Below, in pieces: positions 1 to 7,934 of a stretch of 64,000 bases of DNA (position 1 is the stretch's first letter; each line of letters opens with the position of its first letter). This DNA comes from Vibrio fortis. Lineage in GTDB: Bacteria; Pseudomonadota; Gammaproteobacteria; Enterobacterales; Vibrionaceae. Under the pieces are notes generated by a model. It was not told the DNA's origin. It ran no database searches and was given only the letters and a program-made list of their open reading frames with translations. A program made the translations under genes and the position numbers. The DNA is taken from NCBI RefSeq assembly GCF_024347475.1, contig NZ_AP025488.1, forward strand, positions 930,001 to 994,000, written 5' to 3'.

Positions 1-242
1 ATCCATGTCCTGCTGAGTTATTACGTTTAACCATTCCACGTGCGACTTATACACAAACTCATATGGACTTCATTATTGAAGCGTTCGAAAAAGTAAAAGA
101 GAACGCAAGCAAAGTAAAAGGGCTCGATTTTGTTTATGAACCACCTGTACTAAGACACTTCACCGCCCGCTTGAAAGAGGTGGAACCCCACGAGACTCAG
201 CTAGAAAAAAAGAGTGAACAGGAACTCGAAGAAGCATTTTAG
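1..242 (+). CDS. tnaA: tryptophanase, C-terminal end (partial)
   Basis: Only the last 79 codons are in the window, read in the frame that starts at base 3. Tryptophanase is the cytoplasmic PLP enzyme that splits L-tryptophan into indole, pyruvate and ammonia. The visible stretch LLRLTIPRATYTQTHMDFI followed by EPPVLRHFTARLKEVEP matches the C-terminal end of TnaA as I remember it from enteric bacteria. The last residues are a charged Glu/Lys tail. A good intrinsic terminator follows 35 bases after the stop. The catalytic lysine and the tnaC leader lie outside the window, so activity and regulation cannot be judged here. Confidence 0.9.
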   Translation, partial: PCPAELLRLTIPRATYTQTHMDFIIEAFEKVKENASKVKGLDFVYEPPVLRHFTARLKEVEPHETQLEKKSEQELEEAF

Positions 243-276
243 AAGAACAAAATGGATGAATAGTCACTAATGTATG

Positions 277-307
277 AAGCGCATGGGTTTAGGCCTATGC
301 GCTTTAT
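277..307 (+). terminator. intrinsic terminator after tnaA
   Basis: Perfect 8-bp arms AAGCGCAT (277-284) and ATGCGCTT (297-304) enclose a short loop and are followed by a weak T-rich stretch. It sits 35 bases after the tnaA stop. Confidence 0.7.
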
Positions 308-453
308 TGGTAAGTAGGTATCTCAAACGTTCTGTTAGAAATGCCTAATTTAACTATTTGTTATATATAGAAAATAATTGTCATGCGGGTTGCATGTAAA
401 GCAGTGGCGGCTTACTCTGCCTATTATTTGTGATGAGACAAGGACAGTACACA

Positions 454-957
454 ATGATCATTCAGACAGATAGGCTCCACATGGCACAAATCACAAACGA
501 GGATTGGGCTCTGTTCGAGTCTCTGAATCGTGAGCCAGAGGTTATCCGACTGTGCTTTGACGAACCATCACCTGCCGATATTAAAGATGCTTTCGAATCA
601 CGGCTGCCTGCGTGGGATAAAGACTCAGCACATTGGCTTTGTCTTACTATCACAAACACAGACAATGACGAGAAGATCGGTGTGACTGGTTTTCGTATGG
701 TCGATGGCGTTGCTGAAGTTGGTTATCTGATCTTACCGCAGTTTCATGGCTTCGGCTTTGGCACCGAATCTTTAAAGGCTCTCGTTAATTGGGCTAAGAC
801 AACGCAAGGGGTTACATCATTTCAAGCCATTGTGACGGAAGGCAATATCGGCTCTGAAAAAGTGTTGCTGAAAAGTGGTTTTTCACTCAAAGAGATTGTT
901 CCAGACGCATACACCATTGGTGGCAAGCGCTACGCTGATCATATTTACACCCTTTAA
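454..957 (+). CDS. GNAT family N-acetyltransferase (RimJ/RimL type)
   Basis: A 167-residue GNAT-fold acetyltransferase, which would move an acetyl group from acetyl-CoA to an amine or a protein N-terminus. The N-terminal TDRLHMAQITNEDW pattern and the later segment VGYLILPQFHGFGFGTESLKAL, which carries the acetyl-CoA pyrophosphate loop (GFGFGTE), are typical of the RimJ/RimL branch. The C-terminal AIVTEGNIGSEKVLLKSGF is the usual last helix and strand. The start at 454 is preferred over a GTG at 430 because AAGGA at 439-443 is correctly spaced from it. The substrate is unknown. It stands alone between tnaA and a second, different GNAT gene. Confidence 0.8.
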   Translation: MIIQTDRLHMAQITNEDWALFESLNREPEVIRLCFDEPSPADIKDAFESRLPAWDKDSAHWLCLTITNTDNDEKIGVTGFRMVDGVAEVGYLILPQFHGFGFGTESLKALVNWAKTTQGVTSFQAIVTEGNIGSEKVLLKSGFSLKEIVPDAYTIGGKRYADHIYTL

Positions 958-1047
958 AATCAATGCCTAATCCTCAAAGCCGTGTTATTTCCTTAAGCAT
1001 AATGCGCCTGTTTTGAGGTTTTTACTTTCTGACAAGGACTAAAGTAT

Positions 1048-1137
1048 ATGGACGTCATGGAACATGCCGTTATTTCTGAGTTTACTACACCATCTGAATT
1101 TACCGACCTCACCAGTATTAAACTGGACAGGAATTAA
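1048..1137 (+). CDS. possible 29-residue ORF or gene remnant
   Basis: An ATG with AAGGA ten bases upstream opens a 29-codon frame (MDVMEHAVISEFTTPSEF then TDLTSIKLDRN) that ends before the next gene. I recognise no family. It could be a small protein or the truncated start of a lost gene. Little can be claimed beyond the ribosome binding site and the open frame. Confidence 0.22.
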   Translation: MDVMEHAVISEFTTPSEFTDLTSIKLDRN

Positions 1138-1214
1138 GTGTCAAACGACAATAAGACTGTTTATTATTCATAATAGATGACATCAAGAACGGTTTGTAGA
1201 ACAGAGAGTTACAT

Positions 1215-1679
1215 ATGAATATCGTGACAGTTTACAGCGGTAATCAGCAAGTGTACGCCAATTTGTATCAGGGTTATGCGGCTGAGTTTTCAAAGATTAT
1301 CGGAGACAAGCCGGACGAATATGGCTTGTTTGAGATATACCCTACGCTTGGCGATAGCGTGACGGGGTATCTACTCTACATAGACGGTGTTCCTGCTGCC
1401 TTAACCGCCATTGAGACTAAAGCGCCAAACGAATTCGAGATTTGTGATTTTTACGTGGTGCCTTATTTCCGAAAAAACAAAGTAGGGAAACGCTTCATTA
1501 CCGAGCTGTTTGAGCATCTAAAAGGCAGTTGGGAGATTAAGCAAGTACTGGGCGCTGACCATGCTGTTAAGTTCTGGAGAGAAGTGGTGAATGACTACAC
1601 GTCAGGCAACTACGTTGAAGACCAGTATCAAGACGAAAAATGGGGTTTGGTTACGAGACAGTGCTTTAATCACGACTAG
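1215..1679 (+). CDS. GNAT family N-acetyltransferase
   Basis: A 154-residue cytoplasmic acetyltransferase. The acetyl-CoA loop is seen in FYVVPYFRKNKVGKRF (about residues 77-92), where R/KxxKxGK stands for the usual QxxGxG. The family also shows the preceding beta-strand GVPAALTAIETKAPNEFEI. It is unlike the GNAT gene upstream, so the two are not a recent duplication. The start ATG at 1215 has a purine-rich stretch (AGAGAG) before it. Its stop lies 17 bases before the lipoate-ligase-like gene, so the two are probably cotranscribed. The substrate is unknown. Confidence 0.75.
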   Translation: MNIVTVYSGNQQVYANLYQGYAAEFSKIIGDKPDEYGLFEIYPTLGDSVTGYLLYIDGVPAALTAIETKAPNEFEICDFYVVPYFRKNKVGKRFITELFEHLKGSWEIKQVLGADHAVKFWREVVNDYTSGNYVEDQYQDEKWGLVTRQCFNHD

Positions 1680-1696
1680 TTGTAGAGGAGAGCGCG

Positions 1697-2398
1697 TTGA
1701 AGCTAACGAATAAACTCGTACGTTACCCACACATTGATGTTGATCGTGTGTTTGAAAAAGAAGATGAGTTATTGCAGAAAATTCAGGTTGGGGAGATTGG
1801 ACAAGCCTTAATGCTATGGCAAGCCAAAACGCCAACGCTTGTTTTGCCCTCAGGTAAAAAATGGCCAGTGACGTTAGAGTCTAGAAAACAACTTGAGGCG
1901 CAAGGTTGGCAACTCTCTTCTAGAAAAACAGGCGGCGCTCCGGTCCCCCAGTTGCCGGGGATTATTAACCTATCACATATTTATCATTGGCCTAGTAATG
2001 AAGCATACGACATCAAAAAAGCGTATCTACATCTATGTGATGTTTTAACGCTGTTTTTTAAAGAGTTGGGTGTCGATGTAGATGTGCACGCAACTCCAGG
2101 CTCTTATTGTGATGGAGACTACAACCTAAATATTAACAAACAAAAAATAGTGGGTACGGCTCAGCGTGTTTTGCTTAAACGTGGAGGCGGACAAATTGTA
2201 CTTTCACAAGCCTGTGTTTTGTTAGATGTCGACTTAGAGAGCAGTGTTGCGCCAGTAAATTTTTATAATCAAATTTGTAGCAACCTAACCGTTGTAGACC
2301 CGCACGTTCATACTCTGTTGTCTGATCATGTGACGCCTCTGCCCAGTGTAGATTCACTCTTTCAGCGTTTAAGCCAAGCCTTTATTAAGTACGCTTAG
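1697..2398 (+). CDS. lipoate-protein ligase A-like protein
   Basis: A 233-residue member of the biotin/lipoate protein ligase (LplA/LipB/BirA) superfamily. The family landmarks are the gating Arg-containing turn SSRKTGGAPVPQLPGIINLS near residues 75-94, corresponding to the RRxxGGGxVxHxxGxxN signature, and the segment NINKQKIVGTAQRVLLKRGG near residues 146-165, matching the KxxGxAQR signature with its catalytic lysine. The enzyme would attach lipoate or a related acyl group to a lysine of a carrier domain. The signature here has PQLPG for the usual HDxGN, so it is a divergent member. The start is a TTG with AGAGGAG six bases upstream. It is followed by a strong terminator. Confidence 0.75.
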   Translation: MKLTNKLVRYPHIDVDRVFEKEDELLQKIQVGEIGQALMLWQAKTPTLVLPSGKKWPVTLESRKQLEAQGWQLSSRKTGGAPVPQLPGIINLSHIYHWPSNEAYDIKKAYLHLCDVLTLFFKELGVDVDVHATPGSYCDGDYNLNINKQKIVGTAQRVLLKRGGGQIVLSQACVLLDVDLESSVAPVNFYNQICSNLTVVDPHVHTLLSDHVTPLPSVDSLFQRLSQAFIKYA

Positions 2399-2437
2399 TA
2401 CGAGTTTCTGACGCTGAAACAATGGAACAGGCAAAAC

Positions 2438-2472
2438 AAAGCCACTCAGGTGAATCACTTGAGTGGCTTTTT
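2438..2472. terminator. bidirectional terminator
   Basis: GCCACTCA (2441-2448) pairs with TGAGTGGC (2460-2467). A-tract on the left and T-tract on the right suit termination of both the ligase-like gene and the convergent BCCT gene. Confidence 0.8.
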
Positions 2473-2510
2473 CGTTTCAAACGTTACCCGAAACTAAATC
2501 GGATGAAGTA

Positions 2511-4097
2511 TTAAGCGATACCTTGCTCTTTTGCCATCTGTGTTGCGATCTTAGGCGCGTGCCATAAACACGGTAGTAAGATGAATGACACAGGAACAGC
2601 AGTAATCACAATGAACGACTGTAGCGCAGAAATACCGCCAGAGCCCATTGAGATCAGCGCAATGGCGACAGCACCCATGATGATACCCCAGAAGGTGCGT
2701 ACCGCTGCGTTTGGCTCTGTGGTGCCCGTCATAACCACACTGATAGTGTAGGTCATTGAGTCACCAGTTGTTACGATGAACGTGGTGGTCAGGATAAGGA
2801 ACAGAATCGCAATCAGAGTCGGGAATGGCAGCTGCGCAGTAATTGCTAGCAATACCGCAGGTAGGTTGAAGCCCTCAAACGCACTAGAAATCACACCTGG
2901 GTTTTCTAACTCAAAAGCTAAACCACTACCACCAACGATACTAAACCAGAAACAGGTTACCAGTGGAGCAACGATGCTGATAGATACGATCATTTGGCGA
3001 ATAGTACGGCCACGTGAGATACGAGCAATAAAGATTGCCATCATCGGGCCATAGCCTAAGAACCAGCCCCAGAAGAATACTGTCCAGCCACCTAACCACA
3101 CTGTATCTTGGCGGTAAAGCGCCATCGGGATGAAGTTGTCAATCATTTCACCCATACCTTGCAAGTAGCCATCAACGATAAAGCTTGTTGGACCAACAAC
3201 AAGAATGTAGCCGATTAGGCACACAGACAAGATAATGTTGTAACGGCTAACCAGTTGGATGCCTTTGTTGACGCCACTTAGTGCAGATAGGGTGTACATT
3301 GCGATGGCAAATAGGATAACGACGCTTTGAGTTGCAAAGTTGTCGGCGATACCAAAGAGTTCGCTCAGTGCGTAGCTAATTTGAAGCCCAAGAAAGCCAA
3401 TAGGACCAATTGTACCCGCAGCCACAGCAACAATACTGCATGCATCAACTACGTTGCCAATCCACCCATTAATTGCCTTGTCACCGAGAACTGGATAAAG
3501 CAGAGTGCGGGGTTTTAGGGGAAGTCCTTTATCGTAATGCAGGTGCATTAATACAATAGAAGATAAACCGCCCAAGATTGCCCAAGCAAGAAAACCCCAG
3601 TGCATGAAAGACTGAGAAAGCGCGTTGAACGCCATTGCTTGTGGATCCGCTTCACCATACAAAGGCGGTGCAGATACGAAGTGAGCGATAGGTTCTGCAG
3701 CAGCCCAGAACACGCCACCACCTGCTAGTAGGGTACAAAGAACAATCGACATCCATTTGAAGGTCGACATTTCTGGCAGGGCAAGCGTTCCTAAACGAAC
3801 TTGGCCTGTGCGGCCCAGTGCTAATACTAAACCGAGAATAAAATTGAGCAGCAATAGCACTTGCCAATAAGCGCCAAACCACTGGGTTGAGTAGCTAAAA
3901 CCGATGTTGACTAGTTCAGACAAGGCTGAAGTGTTGGTAGAAGCGAGAACGACAAAGAGAGTTAAAAAACTGCCGCTTAGCCAGAACACTGGATTTCCAA
4001 GCTCTAGCTTTTCGCCCAAAGATTGGGCTTTAGTGAAAGTAATAGAAGTAGATTCTGCGTTGATGTTTTCGTTGGCGACTTGCGTCAAGTTAGACAT
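2511..4097 (-). CDS. BCCT family transporter
   Basis: An inner-membrane secondary transporter of the betaine/choline/carnitine family, about 528 residues with twelve predicted membrane helices. The signature region reads GGWTVFFWGWFLGYGPMMAIF then IARISRGRTIRQ. The conserved IARISRGRTIR end is intact, but the aromatic box usually written WTxFYWAWWxSWAP is altered to FFWGWFLGYGP, so the substrate may differ from glycine betaine. Short hydrophilic N-terminus and C-terminus mean there is no large osmosensing tail. The start MSNLTQ at 4097 is preferred. A longer form from 4145 exists, but its only Shine-Dalgarno touches the start codon. It is divergent from the chitinase gene. Confidence 0.85.
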   Translation of the reverse strand: MSNLTQVANENINAESTSITFTKAQSLGEKLELGNPVFWLSGSFLTLFVVLASTNTSALSELVNIGFSYSTQWFGAYWQVLLLLNFILGLVLALGRTGQVRLGTLALPEMSTFKWMSIVLCTLLAGGGVFWAAAEPIAHFVSAPPLYGEADPQAMAFNALSQSFMHWGFLAWAILGGLSSIVLMHLHYDKGLPLKPRTLLYPVLGDKAINGWIGNVVDACSIVAVAAGTIGPIGFLGLQISYALSELFGIADNFATQSVVILFAIAMYTLSALSGVNKGIQLVSRYNIILSVCLIGYILVVGPTSFIVDGYLQGMGEMIDNFIPMALYRQDTVWLGGWTVFFWGWFLGYGPMMAIFIARISRGRTIRQMIVSISIVAPLVTCFWFSIVGGSGLAFELENPGVISSAFEGFNLPAVLLAITAQLPFPTLIAILFLILTTTFIVTTGDSMTYTISVVMTGTTEPNAAVRTFWGIIMGAVAIALISMGSGGISALQSFIVITAVPVSFILLPCLWHAPKIATQMAKEQGIA

Positions 4098-4549
4098 TAT
4101 ATCTTCGCTATATTTGGCCGTGAAGCCTGTGTATTTCCTGCACATCTCCCTTTGAAAATGTGAGGTTCGTCAAAAAAAGTCGCAGATACTAACATATCTA
4201 TCATCAGAAAGTCGGCGAATTCCAAAAAGAAATCCATTCCTCCTATAAATCTGTCCTTTTGGGTTACTTTATGCGCATCATCTCCATGTTCTTGCTGGGG
4301 TCTTGAGTCGTGAAAAGCGATTATTTTTTAGCTTTCCGAAATAAATTTAATATTAGTTGTCGGTGCAAAATAAGTGTCGAGTGATTGCAAAGTGTAAGCA
4401 AATAATTGCGAGTCATTTTATAAATAATGAATATTATGGGTGCGAAACTGGCTTTGTTACCTACAGTTGTTTTGCGAAGAGATTTAAGTGGTGAGAAATA
4501 TGACACTTAAATTAAGCATCTTGAAACAATAACTTAAGGGACAGCTAAC
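4098..4549. promoter_or_regulatory. divergent intergenic region, BCCT transporter / chitinase
   Basis: About 450 AT-rich bases with no convincing gene; a 61-codon frame at 4321-4506 on the minus strand has no family features or ribosome site. It must hold both promoters. The one clear structure is the inverted repeat at 4482-4512. Confidence 0.5.
4482..4512. promoter_or_regulatory. 9-bp inverted repeat upstream of the chitinase gene
   Basis: ATTTAAGTG (4482-4490) and CACTTAAAT (4504-4512) are perfect inverted copies, 22 bp centre to centre, which is about two helical turns. It lies 37 bases before the chitinase ATG. It could be an operator for a dimeric regulator, or a hairpin in the leader RNA. 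Confidence 0.45.
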
Positions 4550-7500
4550 ATGCACCTAAACCAAGGAAGAGTGGCCAAGAAGGTTTTTACACTCAGTACT
4601 CTCACCGCGTCATGCTTAATGGCGTTCAACAGCTACGCAGCTGTTGATTGTTCAACGTTAGAAGCGTGGGATTCTGCCACGGTGTACACCGGTGGTGATC
4701 AGGTTTCACATGACGGCAGCGCGTACTCAGCGAATTACTGGAATCAAAACAACAACCCGAGCCAATTTGAAGGTGATTATGCACAATGGAAAAAGATTGA
4801 TGTGTGTAGCGATGGCGGTGGTGGTACGCCAAATGAAGCGCCAACTGCTTCGTTAACAGCACCTACCGCGTCAGATGTTATCGTTGAAGGTGACAATGTC
4901 GTGTTAAGTGCAACGGCACTCGATACTGATGGCAGTGTTGCTTCAGTAGAGTTCTTTGTCGATGGCACTTCGGTTGCAGTAGTAACAGCGGCACCATTTG
5001 AAGCGGCTTGGGCTGCAACGTCGGGCAACCATCAGGTTTCTGTTGTTGCAACGGATAATGAAGGTGCGTCTAGTGTAGCGAGCGCGGTAACCATTTCTGT
5101 TGATTCATTGCAACCAGGCAATGAAGTGCCAACGGTGTCAGTTGCACTTTCAGCGGCTTCTGTTGATGTCGGTGGTGTGGTCACACTCACTGCTACTGCA
5201 GCAGACAGTGATGGCACGGTTGATAAAGTCGATTTTTACGTGGCTGGTTCTCTAGTCGGAACAGCGGCAACAAGCCCGTACACGCTTGATTACACAACCA
5301 CTCAAGCGGGTACTTTGTCTGTTTACGCTAAAGCGACCGATGACCAAGGCGCAACGGCTGATTCAGCATTAATTTCTTTGAAGGTTAATGGTGCGCCAAC
5401 GGTGAGTACTTGTCGTCCTGATGGTTTGTATCAAACACAAGGTGTCAATGTTCCTTACTGTACCATTTACGATGATGAAGGCCGTGAGAAAATGGGCGCG
5501 GATCACCCTCGTCGTGTGATTGGTTACTTCACTAGCTGGCGCGCAGGAGATGACCCACAAGCGGCTTACTTAGTTAACGATATTCCATGGGAACAGCTTA
5601 CACATATTAACTACGCGTTCGTGAGCATTGGTTCAGATGGCAAAGTGAACGTTGGTGATGTAAATGATCCTAATAATGCTGCTGTCGGTAAAGAGTGGCC
5701 GGGAGTAGAGGTTGACCCTACATTAGGCTTTAAAGGTCACTTTGGTGCGCTCGCAACCGCGAAGAAAAAACACGGTGTTAAAACGCTAATCTCAATTGGT
5801 GGTTGGGCTGAAACGGGCGGTCACTTCGCAACCGATGGTAGTCGTGTTGCTGATGGTGGTTTCTATACCATGACGACCAATGCTGATGGCTCAATCAACC
5901 ATCAAGGCATCGAAACCTTCGCAACGTCAGCGGTTGAAATGCTGCGTAAGTACCAATTCGATGGCCTAGATATTGATTATGAGTACCCAACATCAATGGC
6001 TGGTGCAGGTAACCCATACGATAAAGAGTTCATGGAACCTCGTCGTCAGTATCTATGGGCTTCATACCAAGTATTGATGAAAGTATTGCGTGAGAAGCTT
6101 GATGTGGCCTCTGCTGAAGATGGCAATCACTACATGTTAACTATCGCGGCCCCTTCTTCTGGCTACCTACTACGCGGTATGGAAACGTTCGATGTCACTC
6201 AATACCTTGATTACGTGAACATCATGTCTTACGACCTTCACGGTGCTTGGAACGACCACGTTGGTCATAACGCTGCATTGTTTGATACAGGTAAAGATTC
6301 AGAGCTAGCACAGTGGAACGTATACGATACAGCGGCTTATGGTGGTATTGGCTACCTGAACACGGATTGGGCTTACCATTACTTCCGCGGTTCAATGCCA
6401 GCAGGTCGCATTAACATCGGCGTGCCTTACTACACGCGTGGTTGGCAGGGTGTAACAGGTGGTGAAAATGGTCTTTGGGGCCGCGCTGCACTGCCTAATC
6501 AATCTGAATGTGCCGCTGGTACAGGTGAAGGTGAGAAGAACAACTGTGGTCACGGCGCGATTGGTATCGATAACATGTGGCACGATACCGACCCTAAAGG
6601 AAACGAAATGGGCGCAGGTTCGAACCCAATGTGGCATGCGAAGAACCTAGAGAAAGGCATTTGGGGTTCTTATGCGGATGCTTACAAGCTTGATCCTGTA
6701 AACGATCCAACGGATGTTCTAAGAGGCACTTACACGCGTAACTACGACAGCGTGGCGGTTGCACCTTGGCTATGGAATGCTGAAAAAGGCGTGTTCCTTT
6801 CTACGGAAGATAAAGAGTCTATTAGCGTGAAAGCGGACTACGTTATCGATAAGGAAATCGGCGGCATCATGTTCTGGGAACTGGCTGGCGACTACAACTG
6901 TTATGTACTTGATGCAAGTGGCAACCGCACAACGGTTGATACTACAGAGCAAGCGTGTAACAGCGGTAATGGTGAATTCCACATGGGTAACACAATGACT
7001 AAAGCTATCTACGATAAGTTTAAGTCGGCAACGCCATATGGAAACAAAGTCGCGACTGGCGCAATTCCTACTGAAGCATTAGACATCGCAGTATCGGTCG
7101 GTGGCTTCAAAGTCGGTGACCAAAACTACCCAATTAATCCTAAGATCACCTTTACCAACAACACAGGCAAAGCACTGCCTGGCGGTACAGAGTTCCAGTT
7201 TGATATTCCAGTATCTGCACCAGATAACGCGAAAGATCAATCTGGTGGTGGTTTGACTGTGATTGCTTCGGGTCATACTCGTGCGGATAATATCGGTGGA
7301 TTAGACGGTACTATGCACCGCGTAGCCTTCACATTACCAGCATGGAAAGAACTACCTGCTGGTGCTGTGTATGAGCTGGATATGGTGTATTACTTGCCGA
7401 TTTCAGGCCCTGCAAACTACTCCGTAAACGTAGGTGGTGTTGATTATGCGTTTAGCTTTGAGCAACCCGATCTACCTCTAGGTGATATCAGTTCAGGCGG

Positions 7501-7714
7501 CGGTAACCCTGGGGACGGTGGCACTAACCCTGGTACTTGTGATACTGCAGGCTTAACTGTGTATCCAGATCTGCCTCAGAAAGACTGGGCCGGAAACCCA
7601 AGTCACGCAAACACGGGTGATCAAGTGGTTCATAACGGAATCATTTACCAAGCTAACTGGTGGACAAGCTCAGAGCCAGGTAGCGATGGTAGCTGGACTG
7701 TTGTTTGCCGGTAA
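4550..7714 (+). CDS. secreted multi-domain GH18 chitinase / chitodextrinase
   Basis: A 1054-residue exported enzyme that hydrolyses beta-1,4 links of chitin or chitin oligosaccharides. Order of parts: signal peptide (about 1-31, ending SYAA); a CBM5/12-type chitin-binding module with paired Trp/Tyr (about 32-80); two Ig-like domains (about 95-187 and 193-280); the GH18 barrel (about 310-800) with the catalytic motif DGLDIDYE at 471-478, Glu478 being the acid; a ChiC-type beta domain (about 840-970); a Gly/Asn/Pro linker; and a second CBM5/12 module at the C-terminus. The size is close to that of Vibrio EndoI chitodextrinase, a periplasmic enzyme, as I recall it, so action on soluble oligosaccharides rather than crystalline chitin is possible. 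AAGGGA precedes the ATG. Confidence 0.92.
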   Translation: MHLNQGRVAKKVFTLSTLTASCLMAFNSYAAVDCSTLEAWDSATVYTGGDQVSHDGSAYSANYWNQNNNPSQFEGDYAQWKKIDVCSDGGGGTPNEAPTASLTAPTASDVIVEGDNVVLSATALDTDGSVASVEFFVDGTSVAVVTAAPFEAAWAATSGNHQVSVVATDNEGASSVASAVTISVDSLQPGNEVPTVSVALSAASVDVGGVVTLTATAADSDGTVDKVDFYVAGSLVGTAATSPYTLDYTTTQAGTLSVYAKATDDQGATADSALISLKVNGAPTVSTCRPDGLYQTQGVNVPYCTIYDDEGREKMGADHPRRVIGYFTSWRAGDDPQAAYLVNDIPWEQLTHINYAFVSIGSDGKVNVGDVNDPNNAAVGKEWPGVEVDPTLGFKGHFGALATAKKKHGVKTLISIGGWAETGGHFATDGSRVADGGFYTMTTNADGSINHQGIETFATSAVEMLRKYQFDGLDIDYEYPTSMAGAGNPYDKEFMEPRRQYLWASYQVLMKVLREKLDVASAEDGNHYMLTIAAPSSGYLLRGMETFDVTQYLDYVNIMSYDLHGAWNDHVGHNAALFDTGKDSELAQWNVYDTAAYGGIGYLNTDWAYHYFRGSMPAGRINIGVPYYTRGWQGVTGGENGLWGRAALPNQSECAAGTGEGEKNNCGHGAIGIDNMWHDTDPKGNEMGAGSNPMWHAKNLEKGIWGSYADAYKLDPVNDPTDVLRGTYTRNYDSVAVAPWLWNAEKGVFLSTEDKESISVKADYVIDKEIGGIMFWELAGDYNCYVLDASGNRTTVDTTEQACNSGNGEFHMGNTMTKAIYDKFKSATPYGNKVATGAIPTEALDIAVSVGGFKVGDQNYPINPKITFTNNTGKALPGGTEFQFDIPVSAPDNAKDQSGGGLTVIASGHTRADNIGGLDGTMHRVAFTLPAWKELPAGAVYELDMVYYLPISGPANYSVNVGGVDYAFSFEQPDLPLGDISSGGGNPGDGGTNPGTCDTAGLTVYPDLPQKDWAGNPSHANTGDQVVHNGIIYQANWWTSSEPGSDGSWTVVCR

Positions 7715-7783
7715 AATCATGACTGCACATTCTCAATATTGAGAAATAGTAGTTGTGAAACAGATAGTTAAGTAAGTTAAATT

Positions 7784-7815
7784 CGCCATGCTGATATTAT
7801 CAGTGTGGCGTTTTT
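7784..7815 (+). terminator. intrinsic terminator after the chitinase gene
   Basis: CGCCA (7784-7788) plus CTGATA pair with TATCAG plus TGGCG (ending 7810), with a TG/TG internal mismatch, then TTTTT. Confidence 0.75.
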
Positions 7816-7934
7816 GGTCTTGGTCACATATCAAGAAATCAAACGTTTGAAAGTCACTCCCTCAATACATACCCCCTACCGTTTATGATATAAAACTGGC
7901 TGCTTATAACCTTGTAGAAAACGACACTATCTAA

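Noticed and set aside
4321..4506. 61-codon minus-strand frame in the chitinase promoter region
   Set aside because: No ribosome site, no family features and very AT-rich; probably chance.
6459..6650. Second frame inside the chitinase gene
   Set aside because: Fully within a strongly supported coding region; a shadow frame.
7730..7745. Perfect 16-base palindrome TTCTCAATATTGAGAA after the chitinase gene
   Set aside because: AT-rich, no loop and no T-run; the true terminator is the next hairpin at 7784.
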